From Bacillus fonticola (GTDB lineage: Bacteria; Bacillota; Bacilli; Bacillales; JC228), in contig NZ_CP052135.1 in NCBI RefSeq assembly GCF_012955605.1, positions 2,864,711 through 2,928,710 of the forward strand: a DNA stretch of 64,000 nucleotides, in the 5' to 3' direction. This document shows, in pieces, positions 28,134-40,650 of this stretch (the first letter of the stretch is position 1; each line of letters opens with the position of its first letter). The position numbers were made by a program, and so were the translations under genes. The notes under the pieces were generated by a model, which was not told where the DNA came from, searched no databases, and saw nothing but the letters and a program-made list of their open reading frames with translations.

Positions 28134-28640
28134 ATGTTAAAAATGTATACAACACAACTTGCCGGACTCTTACAACGAGTAAGCAAGCAAGAAGAAACGC
28201 TCGAAGAAGGAGCCCGTTTACTCGCTCAAGCTGCTGCAGGAGAGGGTACGATGTATGTGAAGCCTTTTGGCAACATGTCGTCTCTCTCTGTCGACCACCT
28301 TCCAGGACAACATCCAGCTATTGTTCCGTTACGCGATGATACCCAATTATCTGCTACAGATCGTATTGTACTACTCACAGACGACCATAACGATCCAACT
28401 TTTTACACACTTTGTCAAACGTTAGCAACGGACTTTCTTCCTTATTTTGTGGTTTCTATAGGAGAATTGTCGAATATAGCAACGGAGAAAGCATCCGTTC
28501 ATTTGACGGTTCCTATGCAAAAGGGACTTATTCCAAAAGAAGATGGATCCCGCGTTGGCTATCCAGTCGAGATTGTAGGTAGATTTGTAATAGAAGCTGT
28601 TTCTTTATTATTAGAAGAACTGTTAGAGGACATTGAATGA
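28134..28640 (+). CDS. ywjG: DUF2529 family protein YwjG
   Basis: A conserved Bacillus protein of unknown function, 168 residues, with an SIS-like alpha/beta pattern: an N-terminal helix ([20 protein letters not shown]), [45 protein letters not shown] and a C-terminal helix [21 protein letters not shown] is 9 nt before the ATG. It lies between spo0F and pyrG and is transcribed oppositely to both, as in B. subtilis. Confidence 0.88.
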   Translation: MLKMYTTQLAGLLQRVSKQEETLEEGARLLAQAAAGEGTMYVKPFGNMSSLSVDHLPGQHPAIVPLRDDTQLSATDRIVLLTDDHNDPTFYTLCQTLATDFLPYFVVSIGELSNIATEKASVHLTVPMQKGLIPKEDGSRVGYPVEIVGRFVIEAVSLLLEELLEDIE

Positions 28641-28651
28641 TAATGCAAAGA

Positions 28652-28684
28652 AACGAGCGAACTCTACCGTGAGAGTACGCTCGT
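28652..28684. terminator. Bidirectional terminator between ywjG and pyrG
   Basis: AACGAGCG and CGCTCGTT flank an inner paired ACTCT/AGAGT segment; T runs occur on both sides. It serves the convergent ywjG and pyrG. Confidence 0.75.
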
Positions 28685-28691
28685 TTTGCTT

Positions 28692-30332
<1,641 letters not shown>

Positions 30333-30378
30333 CTATATGTGTGGTTAAGAGGGTTAGGTTTACATTTCCCTGAAAACA

Positions 30379-30416
30379 TAAAAAAAACAGCCCCCATTTT
30401 TGTTGGGAGCTGTTTT
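30379..30416 (-). terminator. pyrG leader attenuator (CTP-responsive)
   Basis: Reverse strand AAACAGCTCCC pairs with GGGGGCTGTTT around a 9-nt loop, followed by eight Ts. The 5' arm contains GCUCCC, complementary to the G-rich 5' end of the transcript. In B. subtilis reiterative G addition at low CTP lets that 5' end pair and prevent termination. Confidence 0.88.
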
Positions 30417-30436
30417 GCTTCTTATTTAAGAGAGCC

Positions 30437-30473
30437 CAGTACACATCATACATACCGATGTACGGGAAGTCAA
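30437..30473 (-). promoter_or_regulatory. pyrG promoter with GGGC start
   Basis: Reverse strand TTGACT (30473-30468), a 17-bp spacer and TATGAT (30450-30445). Seven bases later the transcript begins GGGCUCUC at 30437, the initial sequence required for reiterative transcription control of pyrG. Confidence 0.88.
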
Positions 30474-30479
30474 GAAGAT

Positions 30480-31052
30480 CTACTGCTCATCCTCATCATC
30501 ATCATCTGGATTTTCTTCATCAGCGTCGTCGAGATCGTCTTCGTCAACGTCAGCAAGATCATCGTTTTCGAGAACATCTTCCTCTTCTTCGTCTTCGTCT
30601 TCGTCATCGTCAAAGTCATCCGATTCATCGTCGTCCTCGAGCAAATCCTCATTCTCTTCAAAATCATCAAGATCGTCAAGGTTTACCTCTTCCTCATCGG
30701 AGTCATCATAATCATCGTGTTCAGCAGCCTTTTTCGTCTTTTTCTTTTTCGTTTTCGATTTCGGTTTCGCACTCATGACCACTTCTTCTTCAGCTTGATC
30801 AACTGGATACCAGTCACGAAGACCCCAGCGATTTTCACCTAGATGAAGAAAACGACCATCTATGTTTAGATCTGTATAAAATTGCGAGATCTTTTTCCTC
30901 ACTTCTTTTTCAGAGCACCCTAGCACTTCTTGCAAGAAGCTAAGTAGTTGCTGGAATTCCATCGGTTCTTTTCGATCGACAAATAATTGATACACAAGTT
31001 CAATCCAAGCCGATTCTTTTATCTCTTCTGGTGAATACTGTTTCAGGCTCAC
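30480..31052 (-). CDS. rpoE: DNA-directed RNA polymerase delta subunit
   Basis: A small acidic RNA polymerase subunit that increases promoter selectivity and recycling in Firmicutes. The N-terminal HARE-HTH domain (about 1-90; QFYTDLNIDGRFLHLGENRWGLRDWYP) is followed by a lysine patch (KPKSKTKKKKTKK) and an acidic tail of about 85 residues made almost wholly of D and E. A GTG start at 31052 has 8 nt spacing from AGGGTG; another GTG at 31058 is too close. The acidic region is a few tens of residues longer than in B. subtilis. Confidence 0.95.
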   Translation of the reverse strand: MSLKQYSPEEIKESAWIELVYQLFVDRKEPMEFQQLLSFLQEVLGCSEKEVRKKISQFYTDLNIDGRFLHLGENRWGLRDWYPVDQAEEEVVMSAKPKSKTKKKKTKKAAEHDDYDDSDEEEVNLDDLDDFEENEDLLEDDDESDDFDDDEDEDEEEEDVLENDDLADVDEDDLDDADEENPDDDDEDEQ

Positions 31053-31178
31053 AAACACTACACCCTTTCATAAAAAATCAAGCCTTACATCACATTCCAT
31101 AACAAGGTAAGTCCTCATCATCTTACTCATTATAAACACAATCTAAACAAATTGCCATGTACTGAGTGTTCGACAAAA

Positions 31179-31355
31179 TTAGTGATGGCCACGTTCGCGT
31201 TTTTCCTGTAACGCTCGCTTTCTTGCTTGCATTGCAAACCAGAAAAAATATACTGCGAGCAGCAGCAACGGAATTGAGCCCACTTGCAAGGGATAAGTGA
31301 ACCACACAGCCACGATCAGTACGGCAATGAGCACAATATGCCAAATGATTGACAT
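31179..31355 (-). CDS. Small two-helix membrane protein of unknown function
   Basis: Predicted product of 58 residues starting MSIIWHIVLI, with two hydrophobic segments (about 4-19 and 25-42) and a basic, histidine-ended tail (ARKRALQEKRERGHH). The ATG at 31355 has AAGGTG 9 nt upstream. It lies upstream of rpoE in the same direction with a 126-bp gap. I do not recognise a family. Confidence 0.55.
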   Translation of the reverse strand: MSIIWHIVLIAVLIVAVWFTYPLQVGSIPLLLLAVYFFWFAMQARKRALQEKRERGHH

Positions 31356-31485
31356 CCGACTCAACACCTTCTCACATATTTTTCTTTATTGTATCGCTCT
31401 TTTAGGAACATGGAAACAATCTTTACCTAAAATGTCTATTTGGATTTAAGTAAGGTGATGGTAACGGAAGAAAAATACTCAGACC

Positions 31486-31905
31486 AGGGTTAGCGCTCTT
31501 ATACTGGGATTAACGCTCTTATACCGGGATTAACGCTCTTATACTGGGATTAACGCTCTTATATCGGGATTAACGCTCTTATATCGGGATTAACGCTCTT
31601 ATATCGGGATTAACGCTCTTATACCGGGATTAACGCTCTTATACTGGGATTAACGCTCTTATACTGGGATTAACGCTCTTATATCGGGATTAACGCTCTT
31701 ATACTGGGATTAACGCTCTTATATCGGGATTAACGCTCTTATACTGGGATTAACGCTCTTATATCGGGATTAACGCTCTTATATCGGGATTAACGCTCTT
31801 ATATCGGGATTAACGCTCTTATATCGGGATTAACGCTCTTATATCGGGATTAACGCTCTTATACCGGGATTAACGCTCTTATATCGGGGTTAACGTCATA
31901 TGACT
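31486..31905. repeat. 20-bp tandem array, about 20 copies (array 3)
   Basis: The unit GGGATTAACGCTCTTATAYY repeats at exact 20-bp steps from 31491 to 31871, with a degenerate copy at each end. Variation is limited to two positions (TACT, TACC, TATC). It lies right after the icmF terminator. Three decayed copies of the same unit occur at 63431-63480. Confidence 0.95.
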
Positions 31906-31911
31906 GGATGT

Positions 31912-31947
31912 AAAAACCCCCTCTCTCAATTTAAAGAGGGGGCCTTT
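31912..31947 (-). terminator. Intrinsic terminator of icmF
   Basis: Reverse strand CCCCCTCTTT pairs with GAGAGGGGG followed by TTTTTA. It is 10 bp past the icmF stop and immediately precedes array 3. Confidence 0.88.
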
Positions 31948-31956
31948 TACTGGAAT

Positions 31957-34900
31957 TTACATGTTCCGTCGGTATTTGCCTCCGACTTCGTAGAGCGCTT
32001 GTGTAATTTGTCCTAAGCTTGCCACGCGAGTCGTATGGAGTAATTCTTGGAACAAGTTACCTCCATCAAGGGCCACTCGCTGTAGTCGTGTTAATGCTAC
32101 CGAAGCTTCCGTCGCGTGTTCCTTTTGGAATGCTCGCAAGTTTGTAATTTGTGCTACTTTTTCTTCCTTTGTCGCCCGTGCCAATTCCATGTTGTTCATC
32201 TCGTCCTCAGATGGAGGGTTGGGGTTTTTGTACGTGTTCACGCCAATTAAAGGAAGCTCCCCTGTGTGTTTTAACATCTCATAGTGCATCGATTCATCTT
32301 GAATTTTTCCGCGTTGATATTGCGTTTCCATTGCACCGAGAACGCCACCACGATCGTTTAAGCTTTCGAACTCCTGTAAGACGGCTTCTTCGACCAAGTC
32401 GGTCAATTCTTCCACAATAAACGAACCTTGCAGAGGGTTTTCATTTTTCGAAAGACCGTGCTCCTTCGTAATGATAAGCTGGATCGCCATGGCACGACGG
32501 ACTGATTCTTCTGTAGGCGTTGTAATCGCTTCGTCGTATGCGTTCGTATGCAAGGAATTACAATTATCTTGCAAAGCCATAAGTGCTTGAAGCGTCGTAC
32601 GAATATCATTAAAGTCGACTTCCTGCGCATGCAGAGAACGACCTGACGTTTGAATATGGTATTTTAGTTTTTGACTACGAGCATTAGCTCCATATTTATC
32701 TCTCATGACCGTTGCCCAAATACGTCGCGCTACACGGCCAATCACCGTGTACTCAGGGTCGAGTCCATTTGAGAAGAAAAAGGACAAGTTCGGTGCAAAG
32801 TCATCAATATTCATTCCGCGCGATAGGTAGTACTCAACGTACGTAAACCCGTTTGCTAGTGTAAAGGCGAGTTGCGAAATGGGGTTGGCTCCTGCCTCTG
32901 CAATGTGATAACCAGAAATCGAAACAGAATAGTAATTGCGGACTTTGTGATCAATAAAGTATTGCTGAATATCACCCATGAGACGCAAGGCAAACTCGGT
33001 TGAGAAGATACACGTGTTTTGTCCTTGATCCTCTTTTAAAATGTCTGCCTGCACTGTACCGCGGACGGTTTGCAACGTGGTTTCCGTAACATCTACGCTC
33101 TCCGCTTCTGTGAGCGGGCGTCCGAGCTCTTCTTCTTTCATTGCCAATTGTTGATCAATGGCTGCATTGAAATAGAAGGCCAGGATAATCGGTGCTGGCC
33201 CGTTGATCGTCATGGAAACCGATGTAGACGGGTGGCAAAGATCAAAGCCCGCGAACAACTTCTTCATGTCATTCACTGTACAGATGCTCACACCACTTTC
33301 GCCGACTTTTCCGTAAATATCAGGACGTTCATCTGGGTCTTCTCCATACAGAGTAACAGAATCGAAAGCGGTGCTTAGGCGCTTTGCATCATCGTCCTTT
33401 GATAAGTAATGGAAGCGACGATTGGTACGTTCAGGTGTCCCCTCTCCCGCAAATTGACGCTTCGGATCCTCCCCTTGTCTTTTTAAAGGAAACACTCCAG
33501 CTGTATACGGAAATTCTCCTGGAACATTTTCTTTTCGAATCCATGTAAGGAGATCACCTGGATCGCTGTAGGTAGGCAGGGACACTTTCGGAATCTTGTT
33601 TCCAGATAAGCTTGTTGTAAAGAGTGGCGTCCGAATTTCCTTGTCACGTACTTGGACTACATATTCATCTCGACGATACGCTTCTTTTTTCGCAGCCCAT
33701 CCGTCAAGAACCTCTTTTGACGTCGGGTCCAGCTGTTTTTCCACATTGACTAGCATGTCTTGTAGCGACTCAATAACTGCCTCGTGTGCTCCACATTCCT
33801 TCGCCTGCAACAAAGCCCCTTCTAACTGTGATTTGCGACGGGCTACGTTAGATTGCACGCCCGTTTCCTTGTGGTACGTGCGAATGGTTTGAGCAATTTC
33901 TCGCAAATAGTAACGCCGGTCATTCGGGATAATCACGTGCTGCTTTTCTACTTCAGCAGCCGTCGACCACGGTGTTTCCCACGTGCTACCTGCGACATCA
34001 TTTACTCGTTCAACTAAAGCAGCAAACAGGGCATTCGTCCCTGGGTCATTGAATTGGCTTGCAATGGTTCCATACACAGGCATCTCATCTAACGACTTAT
34101 CAAACCACGTGCGACTTCGTTGATACTGCTTTTGCACTTGTCGCCTAGCATCCTCTGAGCCTTTCCGCTCAAATTTGTTAATGACAACGAGGTCTGCATA
34201 ATCGATCATATCGATCTTTTCAAGCTGAGACGGTGCACCAAACTCACTCGTCATCACATACATCGACACATCACAAATTTCTGCGATTTCTGCATCTCCT
34301 TGACCAATTCCACTCGTTTCCACGATGACTAGATCAAAACCAGCTGCTTGCACGATCCGAATAGCATCCTGAATCGCGACAGATAGCTCCGTTTTCGATC
34401 CACGCGTTGCTAAAGAACGCATATACACTCGTGGCGAGAAGATGGCGTTCATGCGGATACGGTCTCCAAGCAAGGCTCCCCCTGTTTTTTGCTTCGTCGG
34501 ATCAATGGAAAGAATAGCGATTCGTTCTTTATCAAAGCAATGAAGGAAACGGCGAATAAGTTCATCAGTTAACGAACTTTTTCCGGCTCCACCTGTTCCT
34601 GTAATCCCGATAACCGGTGCACGTTTTTCTGTGGAAGAGACACTTTCCAACGTTTGCTGAATCGTTGCAGCAGCTTCCTCATTTCCTGTAGCAAGCTCTG
34701 CCATCGTAATTAAGCGGCTGATCGCTTTCGGCTCGCCGTCGCTCACTTCTTTGGCAGAAGGAAGTTCAGAACGTTCTGCTAGCAGAACGTCGCATTCCTC
34801 CAGCATCAGATTGATCATCCCTTGTAGGCCAAGCTGACTACCATCATCGGGAGAGAAAATACGGGCTATACCGTGATCGTGAAGCTCTTTAATTTCACGA

Positions 34901-35217
34901 GGAATAATCACGCCACCCCCACCGCCGTAAATGCGGATATGGCTACAGCCTTTTTCCTCGAGAAGATCGTACATATATTTGAAGTACTCCACGTGTCCTC
35001 CTTGATATGAGGAAATCGCGATTCCTTGCACATCCTCTTGAATGGCAGCTTGCACAATTTCTTCTACAGAACGATTGTGGCCAAGATGAATAACTTCCGC
35101 ACCGGTCGCCTGTAAAATACGACGCATAATATTAATAGAAGCATCGTGCCCATCAAACAAACTAGAGGCGGTCACAAAGCGAACTGGATGCTTCAGTTTA
35201 TATAGGGTTTGTTCCAT
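31957..35217 (-). CDS. icmF: Fused isobutyryl-CoA mutase/G-protein chaperone (IcmF)
   Basis: A coenzyme-B12 enzyme interconverting isobutyryl-CoA and n-butyryl-CoA (some members act on isovaleryl- or pivalyl-CoA). The 1086 residues show all three modules: a B12-binding domain (about 10-145) with DGH-D at 22-25 and cobalt ligand H24, a MeaB-type GTPase (about 195-430) with P-loop GTGGAGKS at 207-214, and a mutase TIM barrel (about 550-1086). The GTPase loads and protects the cofactor. Its operon neighbours of acyl-CoA oxidation suggest branched fatty-acid or valine breakdown. RBS AAGGAGG precedes ATG 35217. Confidence 0.97.
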   Translation of the reverse strand: MEQTLYKLKHPVRFVTASSLFDGHDASINIMRRILQATGAEVIHLGHNRSVEEIVQAAIQEDVQGIAISSYQGGHVEYFKYMYDLLEEKGCSHIRIYGGGGGVIIPREIKELHDHGIARIFSPDDGSQLGLQGMINLMLEECDVLLAERSELPSAKEVSDGEPKAISRLITMAELATGNEEAAATIQQTLESVSSTEKRAPVIGITGTGGAGKSSLTDELIRRFLHCFDKERIAILSIDPTKQKTGGALLGDRIRMNAIFSPRVYMRSLATRGSKTELSVAIQDAIRIVQAAGFDLVIVETSGIGQGDAEIAEICDVSMYVMTSEFGAPSQLEKIDMIDYADLVVINKFERKGSEDARRQVQKQYQRSRTWFDKSLDEMPVYGTIASQFNDPGTNALFAALVERVNDVAGSTWETPWSTAAEVEKQHVIIPNDRRYYLREIAQTIRTYHKETGVQSNVARRKSQLEGALLQAKECGAHEAVIESLQDMLVNVEKQLDPTSKEVLDGWAAKKEAYRRDEYVVQVRDKEIRTPLFTTSLSGNKIPKVSLPTYSDPGDLLTWIRKENVPGEFPYTAGVFPLKRQGEDPKRQFAGEGTPERTNRRFHYLSKDDDAKRLSTAFDSVTLYGEDPDERPDIYGKVGESGVSICTVNDMKKLFAGFDLCHPSTSVSMTINGPAPIILAFYFNAAIDQQLAMKEEELGRPLTEAESVDVTETTLQTVRGTVQADILKEDQGQNTCIFSTEFALRLMGDIQQYFIDHKVRNYYSVSISGYHIAEAGANPISQLAFTLANGFTYVEYYLSRGMNIDDFAPNLSFFFSNGLDPEYTVIGRVARRIWATVMRDKYGANARSQKLKYHIQTSGRSLHAQEVDFNDIRTTLQALMALQDNCNSLHTNAYDEAITTPTEESVRRAMAIQLIITKEHGLSKNENPLQGSFIVEELTDLVEEAVLQEFESLNDRGGVLGAMETQYQRGKIQDESMHYEMLKHTGELPLIGVNTYKNPNPPSEDEMNNMELARATKEEKVAQITNLRAFQKEHATEASVALTRLQRVALDGGNLFQELLHTTRVASLGQITQALYEVGGKYRRNM

Positions 35218-35242
35218 GAATCTTTCCTCCTTTTGAGATCTC

Positions 35243-35902
35243 CTACGAGCTGCTCGTCGGTGTTTTATTTTCGGTGTGTGTCGCTTGCCAAACCCCGTCT
35301 AGCAACAGCTTTTTCCCGAAATCAATGTACTGAGAGAGCGTATAATGCTTTCTGAGAACCCAGCGTCTAAATGCCCACATTTGCCCTTGGACGAACAATT
35401 GGTGGGCAGCGAGTTTTCGTTCACCAGCAGACAGCGTGATGACCCCTTCTTCACAACACCGCTCTAGTAGCTGCTCAAATAAATCAACCATCTCTAGCTC
35501 TTTGTTAAGTACATAAGGGAGCGTATCCTTCGTAAGCGACTTTACCTCTTGGTACATAACTAGCACTTCATCCTGCAAATCGTCCATTACGCGGAAGTAG
35601 GCATCAATCGCAGCTTCTAACTGCTCCCTCGTCCCAAGATCGGTTTGAATCGCTTCCTCACAACGCTTGTGCACACGGTCGTATATTTCGTCACAAACAA
35701 GGTAAAGAACGTCATCTTTCGTTTGAATGTATTCGTACAAGGTACCCGTACTAAAGCCTGCCGCACGTGCAATTTCCCTAGTTGTTGTTCGATGAAAGCC
35801 TTTTTCCTTAAAAAGCTGTACAGCCCCCTGAACCATTTGATTTCTTCTTTTTGCCACTAAACGCTCATCTTTTACAGATGCTTTTACGTGCCTTTTTTCC
35901 AT
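35243..35902 (-). CDS. TetR/AcrR-family regulator of the acyl-CoA cluster
   Basis: A 219-residue repressor-type protein. The N-terminal helix-turn-helix is at about 20-70 ([44 protein letters not shown]). The C-terminal ligand domain is likely to bind an acyl-CoA. It lies between acd and icmF in the same direction, so it may be autoregulated and control this operon, like FadR of B. subtilis. The TGAATGA palindrome upstream of the FeS gene is a candidate operator. Confidence 0.88.
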   Translation of the reverse strand: MEKRHVKASVKDERLVAKRRNQMVQGAVQLFKEKGFHRTTTREIARAAGFSTGTLYEYIQTKDDVLYLVCDEIYDRVHKRCEEAIQTDLGTREQLEAAIDAYFRVMDDLQDEVLVMYQEVKSLTKDTLPYVLNKELEMVDLFEQLLERCCEEGVITLSAGERKLAAHQLFVQGQMWAFRRWVLRKHYTLSQYIDFGKKLLLDGVWQATHTENKTPTSSS

Positions 35903-35944
35903 GAGCTCACCACGCTTTCTCTAAAAAAATGGGTTCCTTCCGCA

Positions 35945-37084
35945 TTACTTCGTTAACATACGTGAAATAACAAGTCGCTGAATCTCTTGTGTTCCTTCAT
36001 AGATTTGGGTGATTTTTGCATCGCGCATAAACCGCTCGACCGGGTAGTCTTTCGTATATCCGTAGCCACCGAATACTTGTACAGCCTCTGTCGTAACTTC
36101 CATGGCGATATCCCCGGCAAATAGCTTACTCATGGCAGATTCTTTTCCGTACGGCTTTCCTTTAGATTCGAGCCATGCTGCTTGGTACGTTAATAGACGA
36201 GCAGCTTCGATTTTGGTTGCCATGTCAGCAAGCTTAAAGCCAATCCCTTGTTGGGCGGCGATCGGCTTACCGAATTGTTCACGCTCTTTCGCGTAGGCAA
36301 CAGCTGCGTCGAGGGCTCCTTGCGCAATACCAACGGCTTGCGCTGCGATACCATTTCGACCACCATCGAGTGTCATCATGGCGATTTTGAAGCCTTCACC
36401 CTCTTCACCAAGACGGTTTTGCAATGGTACGCGGCAGTCTTCAAAAATGATTTCTGTCGTCGGTGAAGAACGAATACCGAGCTTCTTCTCTTTTTTACCG
36501 ACAGAAAAACCTGGGAAGTCCTTATCAACGATGAACGCAGTGGTTCCTTTTTGCTTAGAAGATGGGTCTGTAAGAGCGAATACGACGTAGAAGTCAGCAA
36601 TTCCCCCATTGGTGATGAAGATTTTTGATCCGTTCAGGATGTAGTTATCTCCGTCTCGAACGGCGACTGTTCTCATTCCACCGGCATCAGATCCACTACT
36701 TGGTTCCGTCAGTCCGTATCCACCGATGGACTTGCCTTCAGCCATTGGCTTGAGGTATTGATGCTTTTGTTTCTCGTTTCCGAACGTGTAAATGGGCCAT
36801 CCGGCAAGTGATGTATGGGCTGACAGTGTGACCCCTGTTGATGCACACACACGCGATAGCTCCTCGACCGCGATACAGTAAGCCAAATAGTCGCTACCAA
36901 TGCCTCCATATTGTTCAGGCCATGGAATCCCTGTCAGACCGAGCTCAGCCATCATGTTAAAAATCCCATGGTCAAAGCGTTCTTCTTCATCTCGTTCAGC
37001 AGCGGTTGGCGCCACCTCATTTTCAGCAAAGTCACGCACCATTTTACGAATCATTTCGTGTTCTTCAGAAAGTTGGAAGTTCAT
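35945..37084 (-). CDS. Acyl-CoA dehydrogenase (first of two)
   Basis: An FAD enzyme catalysing alpha,beta-desaturation of acyl-CoA and passing electrons to ETF. The 379 residues include the [16 protein letters not shown] flavin motif, an [14 protein letters not shown] strand and the catalytic base E363 in [10 protein letters not shown] near the C-terminus. It is about 60% similar by eye to its downstream-paired homologue at 37118. It matches short-chain or branched-chain types (AcdA/MmgC-like); chain length is not determined. Confidence 0.95.
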   Translation of the reverse strand: MNFQLSEEHEMIRKMVRDFAENEVAPTAAERDEEERFDHGIFNMMAELGLTGIPWPEQYGGIGSDYLAYCIAVEELSRVCASTGVTLSAHTSLAGWPIYTFGNEKQKHQYLKPMAEGKSIGGYGLTEPSSGSDAGGMRTVAVRDGDNYILNGSKIFITNGGIADFYVVFALTDPSSKQKGTTAFIVDKDFPGFSVGKKEKKLGIRSSPTTEIIFEDCRVPLQNRLGEEGEGFKIAMMTLDGGRNGIAAQAVGIAQGALDAAVAYAKEREQFGKPIAAQQGIGFKLADMATKIEAARLLTYQAAWLESKGKPYGKESAMSKLFAGDIAMEVTTEAVQVFGGYGYTKDYPVERFMRDAKITQIYEGTQEIQRLVISRMLTK

Positions 37085-37117
37085 TTTGATTCCTCTCTTC
37101 TCGTTGTCAGTAAGTTT

Positions 37118-38254
37118 TTATTTAGTTAACGCACGTGAAATGACAATGCGTTGGATTTCGCTTGTTCCTTCGTAGATCTCTGTTACTTTTGCATCACGGA
37201 AGTAACGCTCCACCGAATAGTCTTTTGTATACCCATACCCGCCAAATACTTGAATAGCGTCGGTAGCCACCTCAACAGCAGTGCGAGACGCAAAGAGCTT
37301 TGCCATAGAGGCTTCCGTTCCACACGGCTTGCCACTTTGTCTTAAATGAGCGGCACGATACACGAGTAGCTTCGATGCCTCTACTTTTGTCGCCATATCA
37401 GCGAGCTTGAAGCCAATCCCTTGCTGTGCAGCGATTGGTTTCCCAAATTGTTGGCGCCCTTTTGCATACACGACTGCATCTTCTAAAGCAGCTTCCGCGA
37501 TGCCTAGCGCTTGAGCCGCGATCCCGATACGTCCGATATCAAGGTTTGCGAGGGCGATAGTAAAGCCTTCTCCCTCTTGTCCAAGCCGTTGCTCTTTGGG
37601 AACGCGTGCATCTTCGAAAGAAAGTTGCACCGTTTTGGAGCCGAGTAGCCCCATTTTGTTCTCGTCCTTACCGATATGAAATCCCGACGTGTCTTTGTCT
37701 ACGATGAATGCTGTGATTCCCTTGGAGCCAGCCTCCGGATCGGTTACTGCGAAGACGAGGTATACATCCGCTTCTCCACCGTTTGTAATGAACACTTTGG
37801 ATCCGTTAAGGACATACTCGTTCCCATCTAACACGGCCCTGGTTTTCATTCGTTTTGCATCACTTCCTGACCCGGGTTCTGTGAGGCAAAATGCACCGAG
37901 TGATTGACCAGTCGCCAGACGAGTGACATATTTTTGTTTTTGCTCCTCTGTACCGAAGTAAAGAATCGGATTTGTGACAACAGAAGTATGAACGCTTACA
38001 ATAACGCCTAGTGTGGCACTAGCTTTAGATAGCTCGTGAATGGTAATAATGTACGATGTGAAATCCATGTCAGCGCCCCCATAAGATTCGGGTACAGGGA
38101 TTCCCATTAAACCAAGCTCTGCCATTTGTTCCAGCAATGGTCGTGGAAATACTCCGGCTTCCATTTGTGGCACGAACGGTTTGACCTTCTCGTTGGCAAA
38201 GTTCCGTACCATTTGTTGTAGCATGAGTTGTTCGTCGGTCCATGTGAGATTCAT
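37118..38254 (-). CDS. Acyl-CoA dehydrogenase (second of two)
   Basis: A paralogue of the following gene, 378 residues, with FCLTEPGSGSDAKRMKT, FITNGGEADVYLVFA and catalytic base E362 in IYEGTSEIQR. RBS AGGAGG lies before the ATG. Two adjacent copies suggest different acyl substrates, for example butyryl-CoA and isobutyryl- or isovaleryl-CoA, although this cannot be assigned by sequence here. It lies 12 bp downstream of the hydroxyacyl-CoA dehydrogenase. Confidence 0.95.
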   Translation of the reverse strand: MNLTWTDEQLMLQQMVRNFANEKVKPFVPQMEAGVFPRPLLEQMAELGLMGIPVPESYGGADMDFTSYIITIHELSKASATLGVIVSVHTSVVTNPILYFGTEEQKQKYVTRLATGQSLGAFCLTEPGSGSDAKRMKTRAVLDGNEYVLNGSKVFITNGGEADVYLVFAVTDPEAGSKGITAFIVDKDTSGFHIGKDENKMGLLGSKTVQLSFEDARVPKEQRLGQEGEGFTIALANLDIGRIGIAAQALGIAEAALEDAVVYAKGRQQFGKPIAAQQGIGFKLADMATKVEASKLLVYRAAHLRQSGKPCGTEASMAKLFASRTAVEVATDAIQVFGGYGYTKDYSVERYFRDAKVTEIYEGTSEIQRIVISRALTK

Positions 38255-38266
38255 GAGGGTTTCCTC

Positions 38267-39118
38267 CTAGGTGTACTCGTAAAAACCTTTGCCCGTTTTC
38301 TTGCCGAGCCAACCGGCATTGACGTACTTACGAAGAAGTGGACACGGGCGATACTTGTCGTCCCCAAATCCTTCATGAAGCGTTTCCATAATGTACAAGC
38401 ACGTATCTAACCCGATAAAGTCTGCTAGCGTGAGTGGACCCATCGGATGATTCATACCGAGCTTCATCACCTCATCAATCGCTTCTTTTGAGGCCACTCC
38501 TTCATATAACGTATACACAGCTTCGTTGATCATTGGCATGAGAATACGATTGGAGACAAACCCTGGGAAGTCATTTACTTCAACTGGCGTTTTACGGAGA
38601 GCCTCTGTCGCTGTATGAATCGCCTCGTACGTCTCATCACTTGTCGCTAATCCACGAATAATTTCCACAAGCTTCATGACAGGCACCGGATTCATAAAGT
38701 GCATACCAATCACTTTCTCAGGACGATTCGTCACTGCTGCAATTTCGGTAATAGGCAAAGACGATGTGTTCGTAGCAAGGATGGTCTGCGCTGGCATACG
38801 CGCGTCAAGGTCGGCAAAAATTTGCTTTTTGATTGCAAGCTGTTCGACTGCGGCCTCCACGACCAAATCCACATCTCCACACTGATCAAGAGAAGTGATC
38901 GGGTGAAGTTTGCTAGTGATTCCTTCTTTCTCTGTTGCAGTTATGCGTTCTTTATCAACTTGGCGCTGTAAGTTTTTCTCGATAATGGCAAGCCCTTTTT
39001 GCAGACCAGCCTCTTTCGTATCAAATAACTGTACGTTGTATCCCGCTTGAGCAAACACTTGGGCGATTCCGGATCCCATTTGGCCAGCACCGACGATTAA
39101 TACTTGTTGAATGGTCAA
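38267..39118 (-). CDS. 3-hydroxybutyryl-CoA dehydrogenase
   Basis: Interconverts 3-hydroxyacyl-CoA and 3-oxoacyl-CoA with NAD(P). The 283 residues have a Rossmann motif VGAGQMGSGIAQ at 9-20, the catalytic region NTSSLPITEIA and HFMNPVPVMKLVE (His), and a C-terminal dimer domain. The start is TTG at 39118, 8 nt after AAGGAG. It heads the unit continuing through both acd genes, tetR and icmF. Confidence 0.95.
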   Translation of the reverse strand: MTIQQVLIVGAGQMGSGIAQVFAQAGYNVQLFDTKEAGLQKGLAIIEKNLQRQVDKERITATEKEGITSKLHPITSLDQCGDVDLVVEAAVEQLAIKKQIFADLDARMPAQTILATNTSSLPITEIAAVTNRPEKVIGMHFMNPVPVMKLVEIIRGLATSDETYEAIHTATEALRKTPVEVNDFPGFVSNRILMPMINEAVYTLYEGVASKEAIDEVMKLGMNHPMGPLTLADFIGLDTCLYIMETLHEGFGDDKYRPCPLLRKYVNAGWLGKKTGKGFYEYT

Positions 39119-39330
39119 TGTTTTACACTCCTTATGTTGCAGATATCATTAGTATCATGGTGTTCTGACACGGTTGTTGATTTTTGACTTTTGATGCGCT
39201 GATTCCTGGAATATGATCTGAACTGATCCTGAGTTTGGATATGCGCCTGATTAGTGTGGATACATGCTAAAAAGGCTGGATTTCCTAGACCGTACCCACC
39301 AGGCAAACTGATTCGACGGTTCACTATTAG

Positions 39331-39358
39331 GAAAAGAAGGGCGCGTCCCCCCTTCTTC
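39331..39358 (-). terminator. Terminator of the thiolase gene
   Basis: Reverse strand AGAAGGG pairs with CCCTTCT around a GC-rich loop, followed by TTTTCC. It separates the thiolase unit from the downstream hydroxyacyl-CoA dehydrogenase operon. Confidence 0.65.
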
Positions 39359-39381
39359 TCCCTATCTTTCAGTCTACAAAC

Positions 39382-40563
39382 CTATTTCTTCGGTACTTCC
39401 ACGAGGATAGCGTCCCCTTGACCACTTCCACTACAAATCGCAGCAATCCCAAGTCCGCCTCCGCGGCGACGTAGTTCGTACGCCAGAGTTAAGACGATAC
39501 GCGCGCCACTGGCTCCAATCGGATGTCCCATTGCAACGGCACCACCGTTGACGTTCACTTTTTCAGGGTTTAAACCAGCAAGCTGCTGACTCGCCAAGGC
39601 TACTGCAGAAAATGCCTCGTTAATTTCAAAAAGGTCAATGTCTTCTACACTGCGACCCGTCTTTTCGAGCAATTTGTTAATCACAAGACCTGGTGTTTTC
39701 GGGAAGTCTTTTGCCTCTACCGCAATTGTCGTATGATCTAGAATCGTTGCTAATGGTTGTTTTCCTTGCTTCACCGCTACCTCTTCGCTCATAAGTACGA
39801 CAGCGCAAGCCCCATCATTCACACCAGGAGCGTTTCCAGCAGTAATCGTTCCGTTTGCCCCAAATACTGGACGCAAAGAAGATAACTTTACAATAGATGT
39901 ATCTGCGCGCACACCTTCGTCCTTATTTACGACAACTGGATCGCCTTTGCGTTGCGGAATTTCTACTTCCACCATTTCTTCTTGAAGAATTGCTGCAGAT
40001 TCAGATGCTTTCTGATGGGAACGGTATGCCCACTCGTCTTGTGCTTCTCTGGAAATAGATAGATCTTCGGCAGTTGAGTTTCCGTACGTACCCATATGCG
40101 CACCTGTAAACGTACACGTCAGTCCATCAAACGTCATGGAATCCTTTAGTTTCCCGTCGCCCATGCGATATCCGAAGCGCGCTTTATCTAGTAAGTATGG
40201 TGCGTTAGACATCGATTCCATTCCACCTGCGACAACAACATGGTGTTCTCCAAGGCGAATTAATTGGTCGCCCAGTGTAATGCTTCTCATTCCAGAAGCA
40301 CATACTTTGTTAATCGTTTCGCTTGTCACATGCCAGTCTAATCCTGCGTGACGTGCCGCTTGACGTGATGGAATTTGTCCTTGTCCGGCTTGCAATACCG
40401 TTCCCATAACGACATGTTCAACCTCATCTTTATCCACTTGCGCGCGCTCTAAAGCGGCGGTGATCGCTTTCCCCCCAAGCTCTGCTGCTTGAAAGTTTGC
40501 TAGTGTCCCGCCCATTTTTCCAAACGGTGTGCGTGCTCCATCTAATATGACTGTTTTTGCCAA
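39382..40563 (-). CDS. Acetyl-CoA C-acyltransferase (thiolase)
   Basis: Condenses or cleaves 3-oxoacyl-CoA. About 393 residues. The acyl-accepting Cys is in [10 protein letters not shown] (near residue 88), the catalytic His in GHPIGASG and the second Cys in [11 protein letters not shown] (near 377). I favour a TTG start at 40563, giving [15 protein letters not shown]; a GTG at 40572 touches the ribosome site. A near-perfect cre lies about 85 bp upstream, so glucose repression is likely. Confidence 0.95.
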   Translation of the reverse strand: MAKTVILDGARTPFGKMGGTLANFQAAELGGKAITAALERAQVDKDEVEHVVMGTVLQAGQGQIPSRQAARHAGLDWHVTSETINKVCASGMRSITLGDQLIRLGEHHVVVAGGMESMSNAPYLLDKARFGYRMGDGKLKDSMTFDGLTCTFTGAHMGTYGNSTAEDLSISREAQDEWAYRSHQKASESAAILQEEMVEVEIPQRKGDPVVVNKDEGVRADTSIVKLSSLRPVFGANGTITAGNAPGVNDGACAVVLMSEEVAVKQGKQPLATILDHTTIAVEAKDFPKTPGLVINKLLEKTGRSVEDIDLFEINEAFSAVALASQQLAGLNPEKVNVNGGAVAMGHPIGASGARIVLTLAYELRRRGGGLGIAAICSGSGQGDAILVEVPKK

Positions 40564-40650
40564 AGTCTCCACTCTCCCTTTTTTACATTATGTGAAAGTC
40601 ATCACGTTCTTTGACTGAACGCTCGCTCGCTCGCTCGCTATTAAAACGAA

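Noticed and set aside
30339-30842. Forward-strand open frames antisense to rpoE
   Set aside because: They are shadows of the Asp/Glu-rich tail and have no ribosome site.
31486-31905. CRISPR array
   Set aside because: The units are contiguous with no unique spacers, and no cas gene is present. The same holds for the other arrays.
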